This document shows positions 57,413 to 64,000 of a stretch of 64,000 nucleotides of DNA, piece after piece (positions within the stretch are counted from its first letter, which is position 1; the number at the start of each line of letters is the position of its first letter). The translations under genes were made by a program, and so were the position numbers. Location: positions 3,799,012-3,863,011 of the forward strand of contig NZ_CP017014.1 of the NCBI RefSeq assembly GCF_001767395.1. The letters run 5' to 3'. Under the pieces are notes generated by a model. The model was not told the origin of the DNA. It did not search any database and saw nothing but the letters and a program-made list of their open reading frames with translations. The DNA comes from Rhodococcus sp. WMMA185 (lineage in GTDB: Bacteria; Actinomycetota; Actinomycetes; Mycobacteriales; Mycobacteriaceae).

Positions 57413-58114
57413 GTGCTAGCTGCCGTTCTGCTGAGTTGCGTCGTAATTTTCGTCGCCGAACTGGGCGACAAGTCTCAGCTCATGGCGATGACATTCGCCC
57501 TGCGCTACCGCTGGTGGGTCGTAATCTCGGCCATCACTTTCGCAACCGCCCTGGTCCACCTGGTCTCCGTCGCCATCGGGCACTACCTCGGCGTGGCCAT
57601 CCCGACAGCCCTGATCAGCATCGTCGGTGGCGTGGCCTACCTGATCTTCGGCGCGTGGACACTGCGCGGCGACAGCCTGAGCGAAGGCGAGCAGGGAAAG
57701 GCTGGACGAACCGCACGATCGGCCTTCCTGGCGGTCACCTCCGCCTTTCTGCTCGCCGAACTGGGCGACAAGACCATGCTCGCCACCGTCACGCTCGCCA
57801 CCGATCACGACACCGTCGGCGTGTGGATCGGGTCGACCGTAGGCATGGTGGCGGCCGATGGACTCGCCATCGTCCTCGGCGCCCTACTGGGCAAGCACCT
57901 CCCGGAGGGCGTCATCCGTATCGGTGCGGCGATCCTGTTCTTCTCCTTCGGTATCTGGTTGCTACTCGAAGGCCTGTTCCCTGACAACGCAGCGGGTCCG
58001 ATTGGCACCGGCGCCTTCGTCGTGCTCGCACTCAGCGCCCTGACGGTGCGCGCCGTACGGTCGCGCCGCCACCGCGAAGTTCCGACGAACGACGAACAGA
58101 TGCTTCGCGCGTGA
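57413..58114 (+). CDS. TMEM165/GDT1 (UPF0016) family Mn2+/Ca2+ transporter
   Basis: A 233-residue, six-helix membrane protein with the two family signatures FVAELGDKSQLMAMTFALR and LLAELGDKTMLATVTLA, one in each inverted half, separated by a charged loop (RGDSLSEGEQGKAGR). The ribosome site AGGAGG at 57401-57406 touches ATG 57407 but is 6 nt from GTG 57413, so GTG is preferred; both are in frame. The family exports Mn2+ in bacteria (MneA/MntX-type). The upstream yybP-ykoY riboswitch makes a manganese-efflux role very likely. Confidence 0.93.
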   Translation: MLAAVLLSCVVIFVAELGDKSQLMAMTFALRYRWWVVISAITFATALVHLVSVAIGHYLGVAIPTALISIVGGVAYLIFGAWTLRGDSLSEGEQGKAGRTARSAFLAVTSAFLLAELGDKTMLATVTLATDHDTVGVWIGSTVGMVAADGLAIVLGALLGKHLPEGVIRIGAAILFFSFGIWLLLEGLFPDNAAGPIGTGAFVVLALSALTVRAVRSRRHREVPTNDEQMLRA

Positions 58115-58166
58115 GTGCGCAGATCTGCAGCAAGGCACTCGGCATTCTCCTGCAGAACTGCGCACT
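58114..58166. terminator. Bidirectional hairpin terminator between convergent genes
   Basis: AGTGCGCAGATCTGCAG (58114-58130) pairs with CTGCAGAACTGCGCACT (58150-58166) with a single mismatch in 17 bp and a 19-nt loop. It starts on the last base of the transporter stop codon and ends 10 nt before the minus-strand gene. Confidence 0.75.
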
Positions 58167-58176
58167 GGGCGGCGGA

Positions 58177-58536
58177 CTACAAATCCGCGCCGGTGCCGTC
58201 GAGGCGACCCGCGGTCGCCGCGTCCTGCTCGTCGTAGCGGGCTAGGACGGCCTCGAACGCCGCCCGCTGATCCAGGGCGTAACGCTCGTGTGCGGCGAAG
58301 ATTCCCACCGCGGTGTTCTCGTCCGCAACCCCCGGACCACCGATCGCCGTCGCACGGAACCTCGCGGCCAATTCCGCGGCTGAACCCAGGCGAGATTCGC
58401 CGAGCCCGAAGGTGTCGGGCGCGAGTTCCTGCCGCGCCCGCTGTCCAAGATCCCGCATCTCGGCGGCCAACCTGTCGCAGGCGGCGATGCAGCGCACCAA
58501 CGTCTCCCGGTCTACTTCCAGCCGATCCTCGGTCAT
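58177..58536 (-). CDS. Small helical protein with YxxxD motif, possible T7SS target
   Basis: A 119-residue protein starting MTEDRLEVDRETLVRCIAACDRL at ATG 58536. It is predicted as two or three helices with a loop PDTFGLGESRLGSAAELAARF, and has a Tyr101-DEQ-Asp105 motif near the C-terminus that fits the ESX export signal YxxxD. It resembles small ESX-target/EspC-like proteins in length and pattern, though a WXG turn is absent. It lies 87 nt downstream of the pucR-type gene on the same strand, with no T7SS partner nearby. Confidence 0.6.
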   Translation of the reverse strand: MTEDRLEVDRETLVRCIAACDRLAAEMRDLGQRARQELAPDTFGLGESRLGSAAELAARFRATAIGGPGVADENTAVGIFAAHERYALDQRAAFEAVLARYDEQDAATAGRLDGTGADL

Positions 58537-58623
58537 CGGTCCCCATCCGTCCCCGTGGCCCTGTTGCGTGTGGGCAGACAACCTACCAAGAACGGCTCGA
58601 GCGCTTCTCACGCGAGCATCGGT

Positions 58624-60240
58624 TCAAGCACGACGTTTGGTCGCGTCCAGAATCAGCATGGCCGCATGCAGTGAGGTGCGGGACTCGGCGTCGTCGAGAT
58701 CGACGCCGAGGATGCGCTCGATCGCTGCCAATTTCGCGTACAGCGTGGGCCGGGACAGGTGGAGCCGTTTGGCCAGTTCGGTCTTGTTCCCGCCCACTTC
58801 GAGGAAGGTGCGCACGAGGTCGAAGGCGTCGTCACCGTAGCGGGTGCGGTGTTCCAGCAATCCGCGTAGCTCGGTTTCGGCAAACGCCTGAACCCGCGGA
58901 TCGTCTCGAATCAGGGCTATCAGGCCACGCAGTCGGATGTCGGTTGCGCGGTGAAAGGGTTTGTCTCCCTGAGGGAGCGACAGGGCGACCTCGGCGATGT
59001 GTTCGGAGTCATCCAGCCCACTCGCGGCGTCGAGCAACCGGGTCGACTCCGGCCCTACTCCGATCGCGCAGTGCGAGACACCGTCGAGTCGCATCAATGC
59101 GGCCCGGAGCCCGAGGCACACTTCGGTGACCGAATCCTCCAGGGAACCGATGTGCGGCCCGGACAGTAGGAGGTCGATCTGGCCGGGTCGACTGTTGGCG
59201 GTCAGAGCGGTGTGTAGCGTCGAGCGCACCGCATGCCGCACCGCATCGAGCATGCCGACCTGGTGTCGCTGAGCCAAAACCTGGTCGGCGCTGATGGTTT
59301 CACTGACCCGAACCGTCATCGGCACATACTTGAGGGCTGGCCGAAGGCCGAGCGCGTGGGCCCGTGCGGTGGCCTCGGCTTCATCCGGGATGCGACCACG
59401 GCGAAGTTCGTCGACCAGACCGCTTTGGGCTCGCTGTTCCAGCGCCGTCCGATCCTGCTCGACCATCCGGTGCAGGGCGAGGGCCTGAGCGGCGCGCTCG
59501 AGGGCCGTACCGGCACGAATGGCAGACTCCGGCGGATATGGGACGACGAGGCGTCCCCACTCCTGCCGGTGGGGACCGACCGGAGTGGTCAACCATGATT
59601 CGGGGCCCACGATGTCGGTGTAGGAGGAAACGGGCGTCAGGCGAGAGCGGCGTTCCCAGGTGGCCAAGAGTTCCGACGTCGGATGTCCGTGCGCCGCGAA
59701 CGCCAGGACCTGATGGTTGAGATCCTCGAGCACGATCGGCGCGCCGACGATCTCCGCGACAGAATCGACGATTTCGCTCAGCGCGGCCCGCTTCATACTC
59801 AGGTCGGTGAAGACCTCGTGCACGTGTCGCGCGAACGCAACCTCCTCGTACTGCTCGGCGACGATCGAGCGGTGCACTTCCTCCGTTACCTCGACGAACC
59901 TGATCTGACGGTGCAATGCGACAACCGGGAGTTCGAGTTCGTCGGCCTTGGCCGCCAGATCGGGCGGTGCGGAAACGAGATGGGTACCCAACTCGACGAC
60001 CAGACCCGCAGCCCCTGCCTTGGCCAACCCAACGAGATACCGCGCCCTTGTGTCCTCGTCTGCGAGCGGCTGACCTGTGGTGAGCACGAGTTCCCCGCCT
60101 TGGAGGAGGTCGGTGAGGTCGGCGACATCGGAGATGTGCACCCACCGCACCGGACGCTCGAGATTCCCCCCGCCCAGCACTTCCGGCAGGCCTGCCCGCA
60201 GAACGGGCAGGGTGAGAATCTGCGCAATGGTCGGCTGCAT
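58624..60240 (-). CDS. PucR-family transcriptional regulator
   Basis: A 538-residue regulator. The N-terminal PucR domain (MQPTIAQILTLPVLRAGLPEVLGG...RWVHISDVADLTDLLQGGELVLTTG) is followed by a GGDEF-like central region and a C-terminal helix-turn-helix (FLEVGGNKTELAKRLHLSRPTLYAKLAAIERILG). PucR-type proteins sense purine, GABA, proline or pyrimidine breakdown products and usually activate the divergent operon. Here that is mmsA plus the aminotransferase. A perfect palindrome overlaps its own start codon, so autoregulation is likely. Confidence 0.92.
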   Translation of the reverse strand: MQPTIAQILTLPVLRAGLPEVLGGGNLERPVRWVHISDVADLTDLLQGGELVLTTGQPLADEDTRARYLVGLAKAGAAGLVVELGTHLVSAPPDLAAKADELELPVVALHRQIRFVEVTEEVHRSIVAEQYEEVAFARHVHEVFTDLSMKRAALSEIVDSVAEIVGAPIVLEDLNHQVLAFAAHGHPTSELLATWERRSRLTPVSSYTDIVGPESWLTTPVGPHRQEWGRLVVPYPPESAIRAGTALERAAQALALHRMVEQDRTALEQRAQSGLVDELRRGRIPDEAEATARAHALGLRPALKYVPMTVRVSETISADQVLAQRHQVGMLDAVRHAVRSTLHTALTANSRPGQIDLLLSGPHIGSLEDSVTEVCLGLRAALMRLDGVSHCAIGVGPESTRLLDAASGLDDSEHIAEVALSLPQGDKPFHRATDIRLRGLIALIRDDPRVQAFAETELRGLLEHRTRYGDDAFDLVRTFLEVGGNKTELAKRLHLSRPTLYAKLAAIERILGVDLDDAESRTSLHAAMLILDATKRRA

Positions 60241-60255
60241 TTACACAGTGTAAAT
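60239..60255. promoter_or_regulatory. Operator-like palindrome between pucR and mmsA
   Basis: ATTTACACAGTGTAAAT is a perfect 8-1-8 palindrome that begins on the pucR start codon and lies about 104-120 nt upstream of mmsA. It is the best candidate for the PucR binding site controlling both genes. Confidence 0.7.
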
Positions 60256-60358
60256 AGAGACCTGGAGATGCTTACAGTACGTAGCCGCCCGTGGACGTTG
60301 CTCCGGGTGAGGCTATAGGCAGCAACCCCGCAGGCTCCAAGGCAAGGACGCCAACTTC
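60256..60358 (+). other. mmsA leader with potential stem-loops
   Basis: The stretch before mmsA can form a GTTGCT/AGCAAC stem (60297-60302 with 60321-60326) around a G-rich loop, followed by GC-rich repeats of GGC. It does not match a riboswitch class known to me by eye. It also must contain the mmsA promoter. Confidence 0.35.
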
Positions 60359-61876
60359 ATGACACGTAGGAACGGCACAGGCCAGGTCCGGAAGATCGCG
60401 CACTGGTCTGACAACAAGACCTTCACCGGCACCGGCGCGAACACCGTGCCGGTGACGAACCCGGCAACCGGCACGGTCACCGGTCAGGTCTCGTTGGCGA
60501 GCGTCGAGGACGCCCACACCGTCATCGACGCCGCCGTAGCCGCTTTCCCGGCTTGGCGCGACACCTCCCTCGCCCAGCGGACTGCGATCATCTTCAAGTT
60601 CCGCGAGCTGCTCAACGAGCGCAAGAGCGAACTCGCCGAGATCATCACCTCCGAGCACGGCAAGGTCGTCTCCGATGCCCTCGGCGAGGTATCCCGTGGC
60701 CAGGAAGTCGTCGAATTTGCCTGCGGTATAGCGCATCTTCTCAAGGGCGGCATGACCGAGAACGCCTCCACCAGCGTTGACGTGCATTCGATCCGCCAAC
60801 CCGTCGGCGTGGTCGGCATCATCTCTCCGTTCAACTTCCCCGCCATGGTCCCGATGTGGTTCTTCCCCATCGCCATCGCGACCGGCAACACGGTGGTCCT
60901 CAAACCGTCCGAGAAGGACCCCAGCGCCGCGATCTGGATAGCTGAGCTCTGGGCCGAGGCGGGCCTGCCCGCCGGTGTCTTCAACGTCCTGCAGGGCGAC
61001 AAGACCGCCGTCGACGAACTACTGACGCACCGAGCGGTCAAGGCGATCTCTTTCGTCGGATCGACCCCAATCGCCGAGTATGTGTACGCGACAGGCACTG
61101 CTCACGGCAAGCGCGTCCAGGCGCTCGGCGGCGCGAAGAACCACGCCGTCGTCCTGCCCGACGCCGACCTCGACCTCGCAGCGGACGCTATGGTCAACGC
61201 CGGTTTCGGATCTGCCGGTGAGCGGTGCATGGCTATCAGCGCCCTCGTCGCGGTCGGGGACATCGCCGACGAATTGGTGTCGAAGATCGCCGACCGCACC
61301 AATACATTGAAGATCGGAGACGGCACCCGCGACTCGGACATGGGGCCGCTGGTGACAAAGGTGCACCGCGACAAAGTTGCCTCCTACGTCGACGCCGGTG
61401 AGGCCGCGGGCGCGACGATCGTCGTCGACGGCCGCGACGTCGATGCGGATGGCGAGGCGAACGGGTTCTGGCTCGGCCCGACGCTGATCGACAACGTCAG
61501 CACCGATATGTCCGTGTACACGGACGAGATCTTCGGGCCGGTCCTCTCCGTTGTACGCGTCGACTCGTACGAGGAGGCACTGGATCTCATCAACTCCGGC
61601 CCGTTCGGCAATGGCACTGCCATCTTCACCAACGACGGCGGCGCGGCGCGGCGGTTCCAAAACGAGGTCGAGGTCGGGATGGTCGGCATCAACGTCCCGA
61701 TTCCGGTTCCTACCGCGTACTACTCGTTCGGTGGATGGAAGAGCTCACTGTTCGGCGACACCCACGCCCACGGGACCGAGGGTGTGCACTTCTTCACCCG
61801 CGGCAAGGTCGTCACGAGTCGGTGGCTCGACCCCAGCCACGGCGGCATCAATCTCGGATTTCCCCAGAACAACTGA
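60359..61876 (+). CDS. mmsA: CoA-acylating methylmalonate-semialdehyde dehydrogenase
   Basis: A 505-residue ALDH. It has VGIISPFNFPAMVPMWFFPIAIATGN and the catalytic Cys in GFGSAGERCMAIS (MmsA-type GERCMA), with the CoA-acylating family features HRAVKAISFVGSTPIAEYVY and FGGWKSSLFGDTHAHGTEGV. It oxidises methylmalonate semialdehyde or malonate semialdehyde to propionyl-CoA or acetyl-CoA, in valine, thymine or beta-alanine catabolism. An aminotransferase gene follows 19 nt later; the divergent PucR protein is the likely regulator. Confidence 0.95.
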   Translation: MTRRNGTGQVRKIAHWSDNKTFTGTGANTVPVTNPATGTVTGQVSLASVEDAHTVIDAAVAAFPAWRDTSLAQRTAIIFKFRELLNERKSELAEIITSEHGKVVSDALGEVSRGQEVVEFACGIAHLLKGGMTENASTSVDVHSIRQPVGVVGIISPFNFPAMVPMWFFPIAIATGNTVVLKPSEKDPSAAIWIAELWAEAGLPAGVFNVLQGDKTAVDELLTHRAVKAISFVGSTPIAEYVYATGTAHGKRVQALGGAKNHAVVLPDADLDLAADAMVNAGFGSAGERCMAISALVAVGDIADELVSKIADRTNTLKIGDGTRDSDMGPLVTKVHRDKVASYVDAGEAAGATIVVDGRDVDADGEANGFWLGPTLIDNVSTDMSVYTDEIFGPVLSVVRVDSYEEALDLINSGPFGNGTAIFTNDGGAARRFQNEVEVGMVGINVPIPVPTAYYSFGGWKSSLFGDTHAHGTEGVHFFTRGKVVTSRWLDPSHGGINLGFPQNN

Positions 61877-61895
61877 TCGGGAAGGACACCTGACA

Positions 61896-63287
61896 ATGAC
61901 GACCACAGTTCCCGAGCACGTCACCCTGCCTACAGGACAGCATCTGGGCGAGGCCCGCGCCGAAGGCGAACGTGCCTACGAACTCGACCGTGCGCACGTG
62001 TTCCACTCGTGGTCGGCACAGGAGCAGATCACCCCGATGACGATCCTCGCCTCTGAGGGCTCGTATGTGTGGGACGGCGAAGGCACCCGGCTGCTGGACT
62101 TCTCCTCCCAACTCGTCTACACCAATATCGGGCATCAGCATCCGAAAGTGGTTGCCGCCATCACGAAGCAGGCTGCGAAGCTGTGCACCGTTGCACCGCA
62201 ATTCGTCAACGACGCCCGTTCCGAGGCCGCGCGGTTGATCGCCGAACGCACCCCCGGCGATTTGAACAAGGTGTTCTTCACCAACGGTGGTGCCGACGCC
62301 AACGAGCACGCGGTTCGGATGGCGCGACTGCACACCGGCCGGTACAAGGTGCTCTCCCGGTACCGGTCGTACCACGGCGGCACCGACACCGCGGTCAACC
62401 TCACCGGAGATCCCCGCCGCTGGCCCAACGACTACGGCAACAGCGGCGTCGTGCACTTTGGCGGCCCGTTCCTCTACCGCTCGCAGTTCCATTCGGCCGA
62501 CGAGCAGCAGGAAACCGAGCGCGCACTGGCGCATCTGGACCAGGTGATCGCTATGGAGGGGCCGAATACGATCGCGGCGATCGTGCTCGAGTCGGTTCCC
62601 GGCACGGCGGGAATCATGGTCCCTCCGCCCGGATACATGGCCGGTGTCCGGGAACTGTGCGACCGCTACGGCATCGTGTTCATCGCCGACGAGGTGATGG
62701 CCGGATTTGGGCGGACCGGCAAGTGGTTCGCCATCGACCACTTCGACGTCGTCCCCGACCTGATCACCTTCGCCAAGGGCGTCAACTCCGGGTACGTCCC
62801 ACTCGGCGGCGTCGCGATCAGCGGCAAGATTGCCGCAACATTCGCCGACTCCCCCTACCCCGGTGGGCTGACCTACTCGGGTCACCCCCTCGCCACGGCA
62901 GCCGCAGTCGCAACGATCACCGCGATGGAAGAGGAAGGAATTGTGGAGAACGCCGCCAGGATCGGAACCGAGATCCTCGGTCCCGGACTCCGCGCACTCG
63001 CCGAGCGACACCCGTCCATCGGTGAGGTCCGCGGCCTAGGCGTGTTCTGGGCGATCGAACTCGTCGCCGACCGGGCCACGAAGGAACCCCTCGCCCCCTA
63101 CGGGTCGTCGAGTCCGGCAATGAACGAGGTCATCGCCGCGTGCAAGGCAGGTGGTCTGCTACCGTTCGCGAACTTCAACCGCATCCACGCAGTGCCGCCG
63201 TGCACCATTACCGATGCCGAAGCCCGCCAGGGACTCGAAATCCTCGACGCGGCACTCGACATCGCAGACCATCACGCCAACACGTAA
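61896..63287 (+). CDS. Class III aminotransferase (beta-alanine/omega-amino acid type)
   Basis: A 463-residue PLP enzyme starting MTTTVPEHVTLPTGQH at ATG 61896, with GGGAAGGA upstream. The PLP-binding Lys is in LITFAKGVNSGYVPLGGV; the Asp region is YGIVFIADEVMAGFGRTGKWF, and FFTNGGADANEHAVRMARLHTGRYKVLSRYRSYHGGT binds the cofactor phosphate. Coupled with mmsA it would turn beta-alanine or 3-aminoisobutyrate into the semialdehyde, which mmsA then oxidises. 4-Aminobutyrate or another omega-amino acid is an alternative substrate. Confidence 0.93.
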   Translation: MTTTVPEHVTLPTGQHLGEARAEGERAYELDRAHVFHSWSAQEQITPMTILASEGSYVWDGEGTRLLDFSSQLVYTNIGHQHPKVVAAITKQAAKLCTVAPQFVNDARSEAARLIAERTPGDLNKVFFTNGGADANEHAVRMARLHTGRYKVLSRYRSYHGGTDTAVNLTGDPRRWPNDYGNSGVVHFGGPFLYRSQFHSADEQQETERALAHLDQVIAMEGPNTIAAIVLESVPGTAGIMVPPPGYMAGVRELCDRYGIVFIADEVMAGFGRTGKWFAIDHFDVVPDLITFAKGVNSGYVPLGGVAISGKIAATFADSPYPGGLTYSGHPLATAAAVATITAMEEEGIVENAARIGTEILGPGLRALAERHPSIGEVRGLGVFWAIELVADRATKEPLAPYGSSSPAMNEVIAACKAGGLLPFANFNRIHAVPPCTITDAEARQGLEILDAALDIADHHANT

Positions 63288-63337
63288 GACCGATCCGAGC
63301 AAACGTGCGGCGGAAACCCAACTGTCCGCGCCTCGCG

Positions 63338-63910
63338 TCACCTCGGCAAGACCCGATCGACCGCCACCGCGACGAGTTCGTCGATCTCTTCGTCCGAGAA
63401 CAATTCCGGCAGCGTGAGACGATCGACGATCAGCCAATTCAGCGTCATGTAGAGCAGGGTCACAGCCGTCGAGTCTCCTGGCATCTGTGCCCCGGCATGG
63501 ACTGAGATGTTGAAATCCAGGTCTTGCCGCACTCGTTCTGTGAGGACGGTACGCAGTTCAGGTCGCCTGGTCGCTTCGAGTCGGAGTTCGAGCAGTGCGA
63601 GGAATCCCGTGCGGAACGCGGCGACCCGGCCAACGACCTCGCGCATGAGCGCGGTGAGATGCTCGCGGTCATGCGCCCCGGTCAGGCTGAGGTCCAAGCT
63701 TGCATCGTCCGGCCGCAGCCGCTCATAGACCCGCATTCCGGCCTGGGTCAACAGATCGTCGCGATTCGCGAAGTAGTTCGACGCGGTTCCGGCAGGTACC
63801 CCCGCCTCGGCATCGACAGCCCGGAAGGTCAGGCCCCGCGCCCCCTCATGGGCGAGCACCTCGATTGCGCCGTCGACGAGCGCCGCACGCCGCTCGGCAT
63901 TCCGTCGCAC
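63338..63910 (-). CDS. TetR-family transcriptional regulator
   Basis: A 190-residue TetR protein. The N-terminal helix-turn-helix is ALVDGAIEVLAHEGARGLTFRAVDAEAGVPAGTASNYFANRDDLL, with YFANRDDLL closing the domain. The C-terminal ligand domain is helical, ending LFSDEEIDELVAVAVDRVLPR. The start is GTG 63910 (VRRNAERRAA). It is divergent from the truncated plus-strand gene at 63982, its probable target, with a 71-nt shared control region. Confidence 0.92.
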   Translation of the reverse strand: MRRNAERRAALVDGAIEVLAHEGARGLTFRAVDAEAGVPAGTASNYFANRDDLLTQAGMRVYERLRPDDASLDLSLTGAHDREHLTALMREVVGRVAAFRTGFLALLELRLEATRRPELRTVLTERVRQDLDFNISVHAGAQMPGDSTAVTLLYMTLNWLIVDRLTLPELFSDEEIDELVAVAVDRVLPR

Positions 63911-63981
63911 CTTGACACCACTCCATCCGCAACACTAGTTTCAAACCACTTCATCCATAGTACTACAGACGGAGTGGTCAT
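63911..63981. promoter_or_regulatory. Divergent control region, possible TetR operators
   Basis: The 71 nt hold ACCACTCC (63917-63924), ACCACTTC (63945-63952) and the inverse GGAGTGGT (63971-63978), plus the palindrome TAGTACTA (63958-63965). One or more of these may be bound by the divergent TetR protein. Which one is not decided by the sequence. Confidence 0.4.
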
Positions 63982-64000
63982 ATGCGAAAGCTCGTGTACT
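63982..64000 (+). CDS. 5' end of a truncated CDS, possibly dihydrofolate-reductase-like
   Basis: ATG 63982 follows GGAG with 7-nt spacing and reads MRKLVY before the window ends. Proteins beginning MRKLVY(Y) next to a TetR gene are often RibD-C/dihydrofolate reductase-like oxidoreductases, but six codons do not prove that. Confidence 0.4.

Overview
The window reads as the chromosome of a mycolic-acid-containing actinomycete, most likely Rhodococcus or a close relative. It is GC-rich, uses GTG starts often, and carries the mycolate/arabinogalactan (AG) locus, F420-dependent oxidoreductases, PE/PPE/EspG genes and several LGFP-repeat wall proteins. By gene content it follows the M. tuberculosis order from fadD32 (Rv3801c) to sodA (Rv3846), interrupted by inserted accessory blocks. 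Species is not decided here.

Region 1, 1-15730, is all on the minus strand: mycomembrane and arabinogalactan synthesis. Reading with transcription (right to left) it holds glf, glfT2, a PAP2 phosphatase and ubiA, coupled by 4-20 nt overlaps; aftB, which carries a one-base frameshift at an A6 run; three antigen-85-type mycolyltransferases, one fused to LGFP repeats; a DUF732 lipoprotein; the Rv3802c-type cutinase; an inserted F420 oxidoreductase; and fadD32, which runs off the left edge.

Region 2, 15731-24000, begins with a plus-strand type VII secretion (T7SS) cassette: a SAV_915-like protein, an EspC-like target with a YxxxD motif, a WXG protein with a Gly/Ala-rich hydrophobic tail, and two tandem membrane paralogues that look like immunity proteins. 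The second paralogue runs into a degraded copy of part of the nearby SpoIID gene. An orphan secreted protein, the SpoIID/LytB protein and an LGFP-bearing amidase (Rv3811-like) follow.

Region 3, 24000-45303, is a housekeeping, iron and secretion block: HAD phosphatase, two PlsC acyltransferases, bfr and bfd with candidate IdeR boxes, serS, a septum-formation protein, a zincin, an inserted PE-PPE-EspG trio, a lipase maturation factor, a histidine phosphatase, pheA, a DUF2470 protein behind a strong IdeR box, a CPBP protease, an LCP ligase, a ricin-lectin secreted protein, a VanX-like lipoprotein, ferritin, a DUF5926 protein, glpQ and a DUF4328 protein.

Region 4, 45304-64000, opens with a gene-free stretch rich in DnaA-box-like sequences. 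It continues with a polytopic membrane protein, an S49 peptidase, an F420 oxidoreductase, an Rv1733c-like protein, msrA, an acyltransferase, sodA, an amidase and a YhgE-like protein. A GDT1-type transporter follows a yybP-ykoY (Mn2+) riboswitch. A PucR regulator stands divergent to mmsA plus a class III aminotransferase (beta-alanine/pyrimidine or valine catabolism). The window ends with a TetR gene divergent from a truncated CDS. Several convergent gene pairs are separated by perfect or near-perfect terminator hairpins. No tRNA, rRNA, CRISPR array or IS element was seen.
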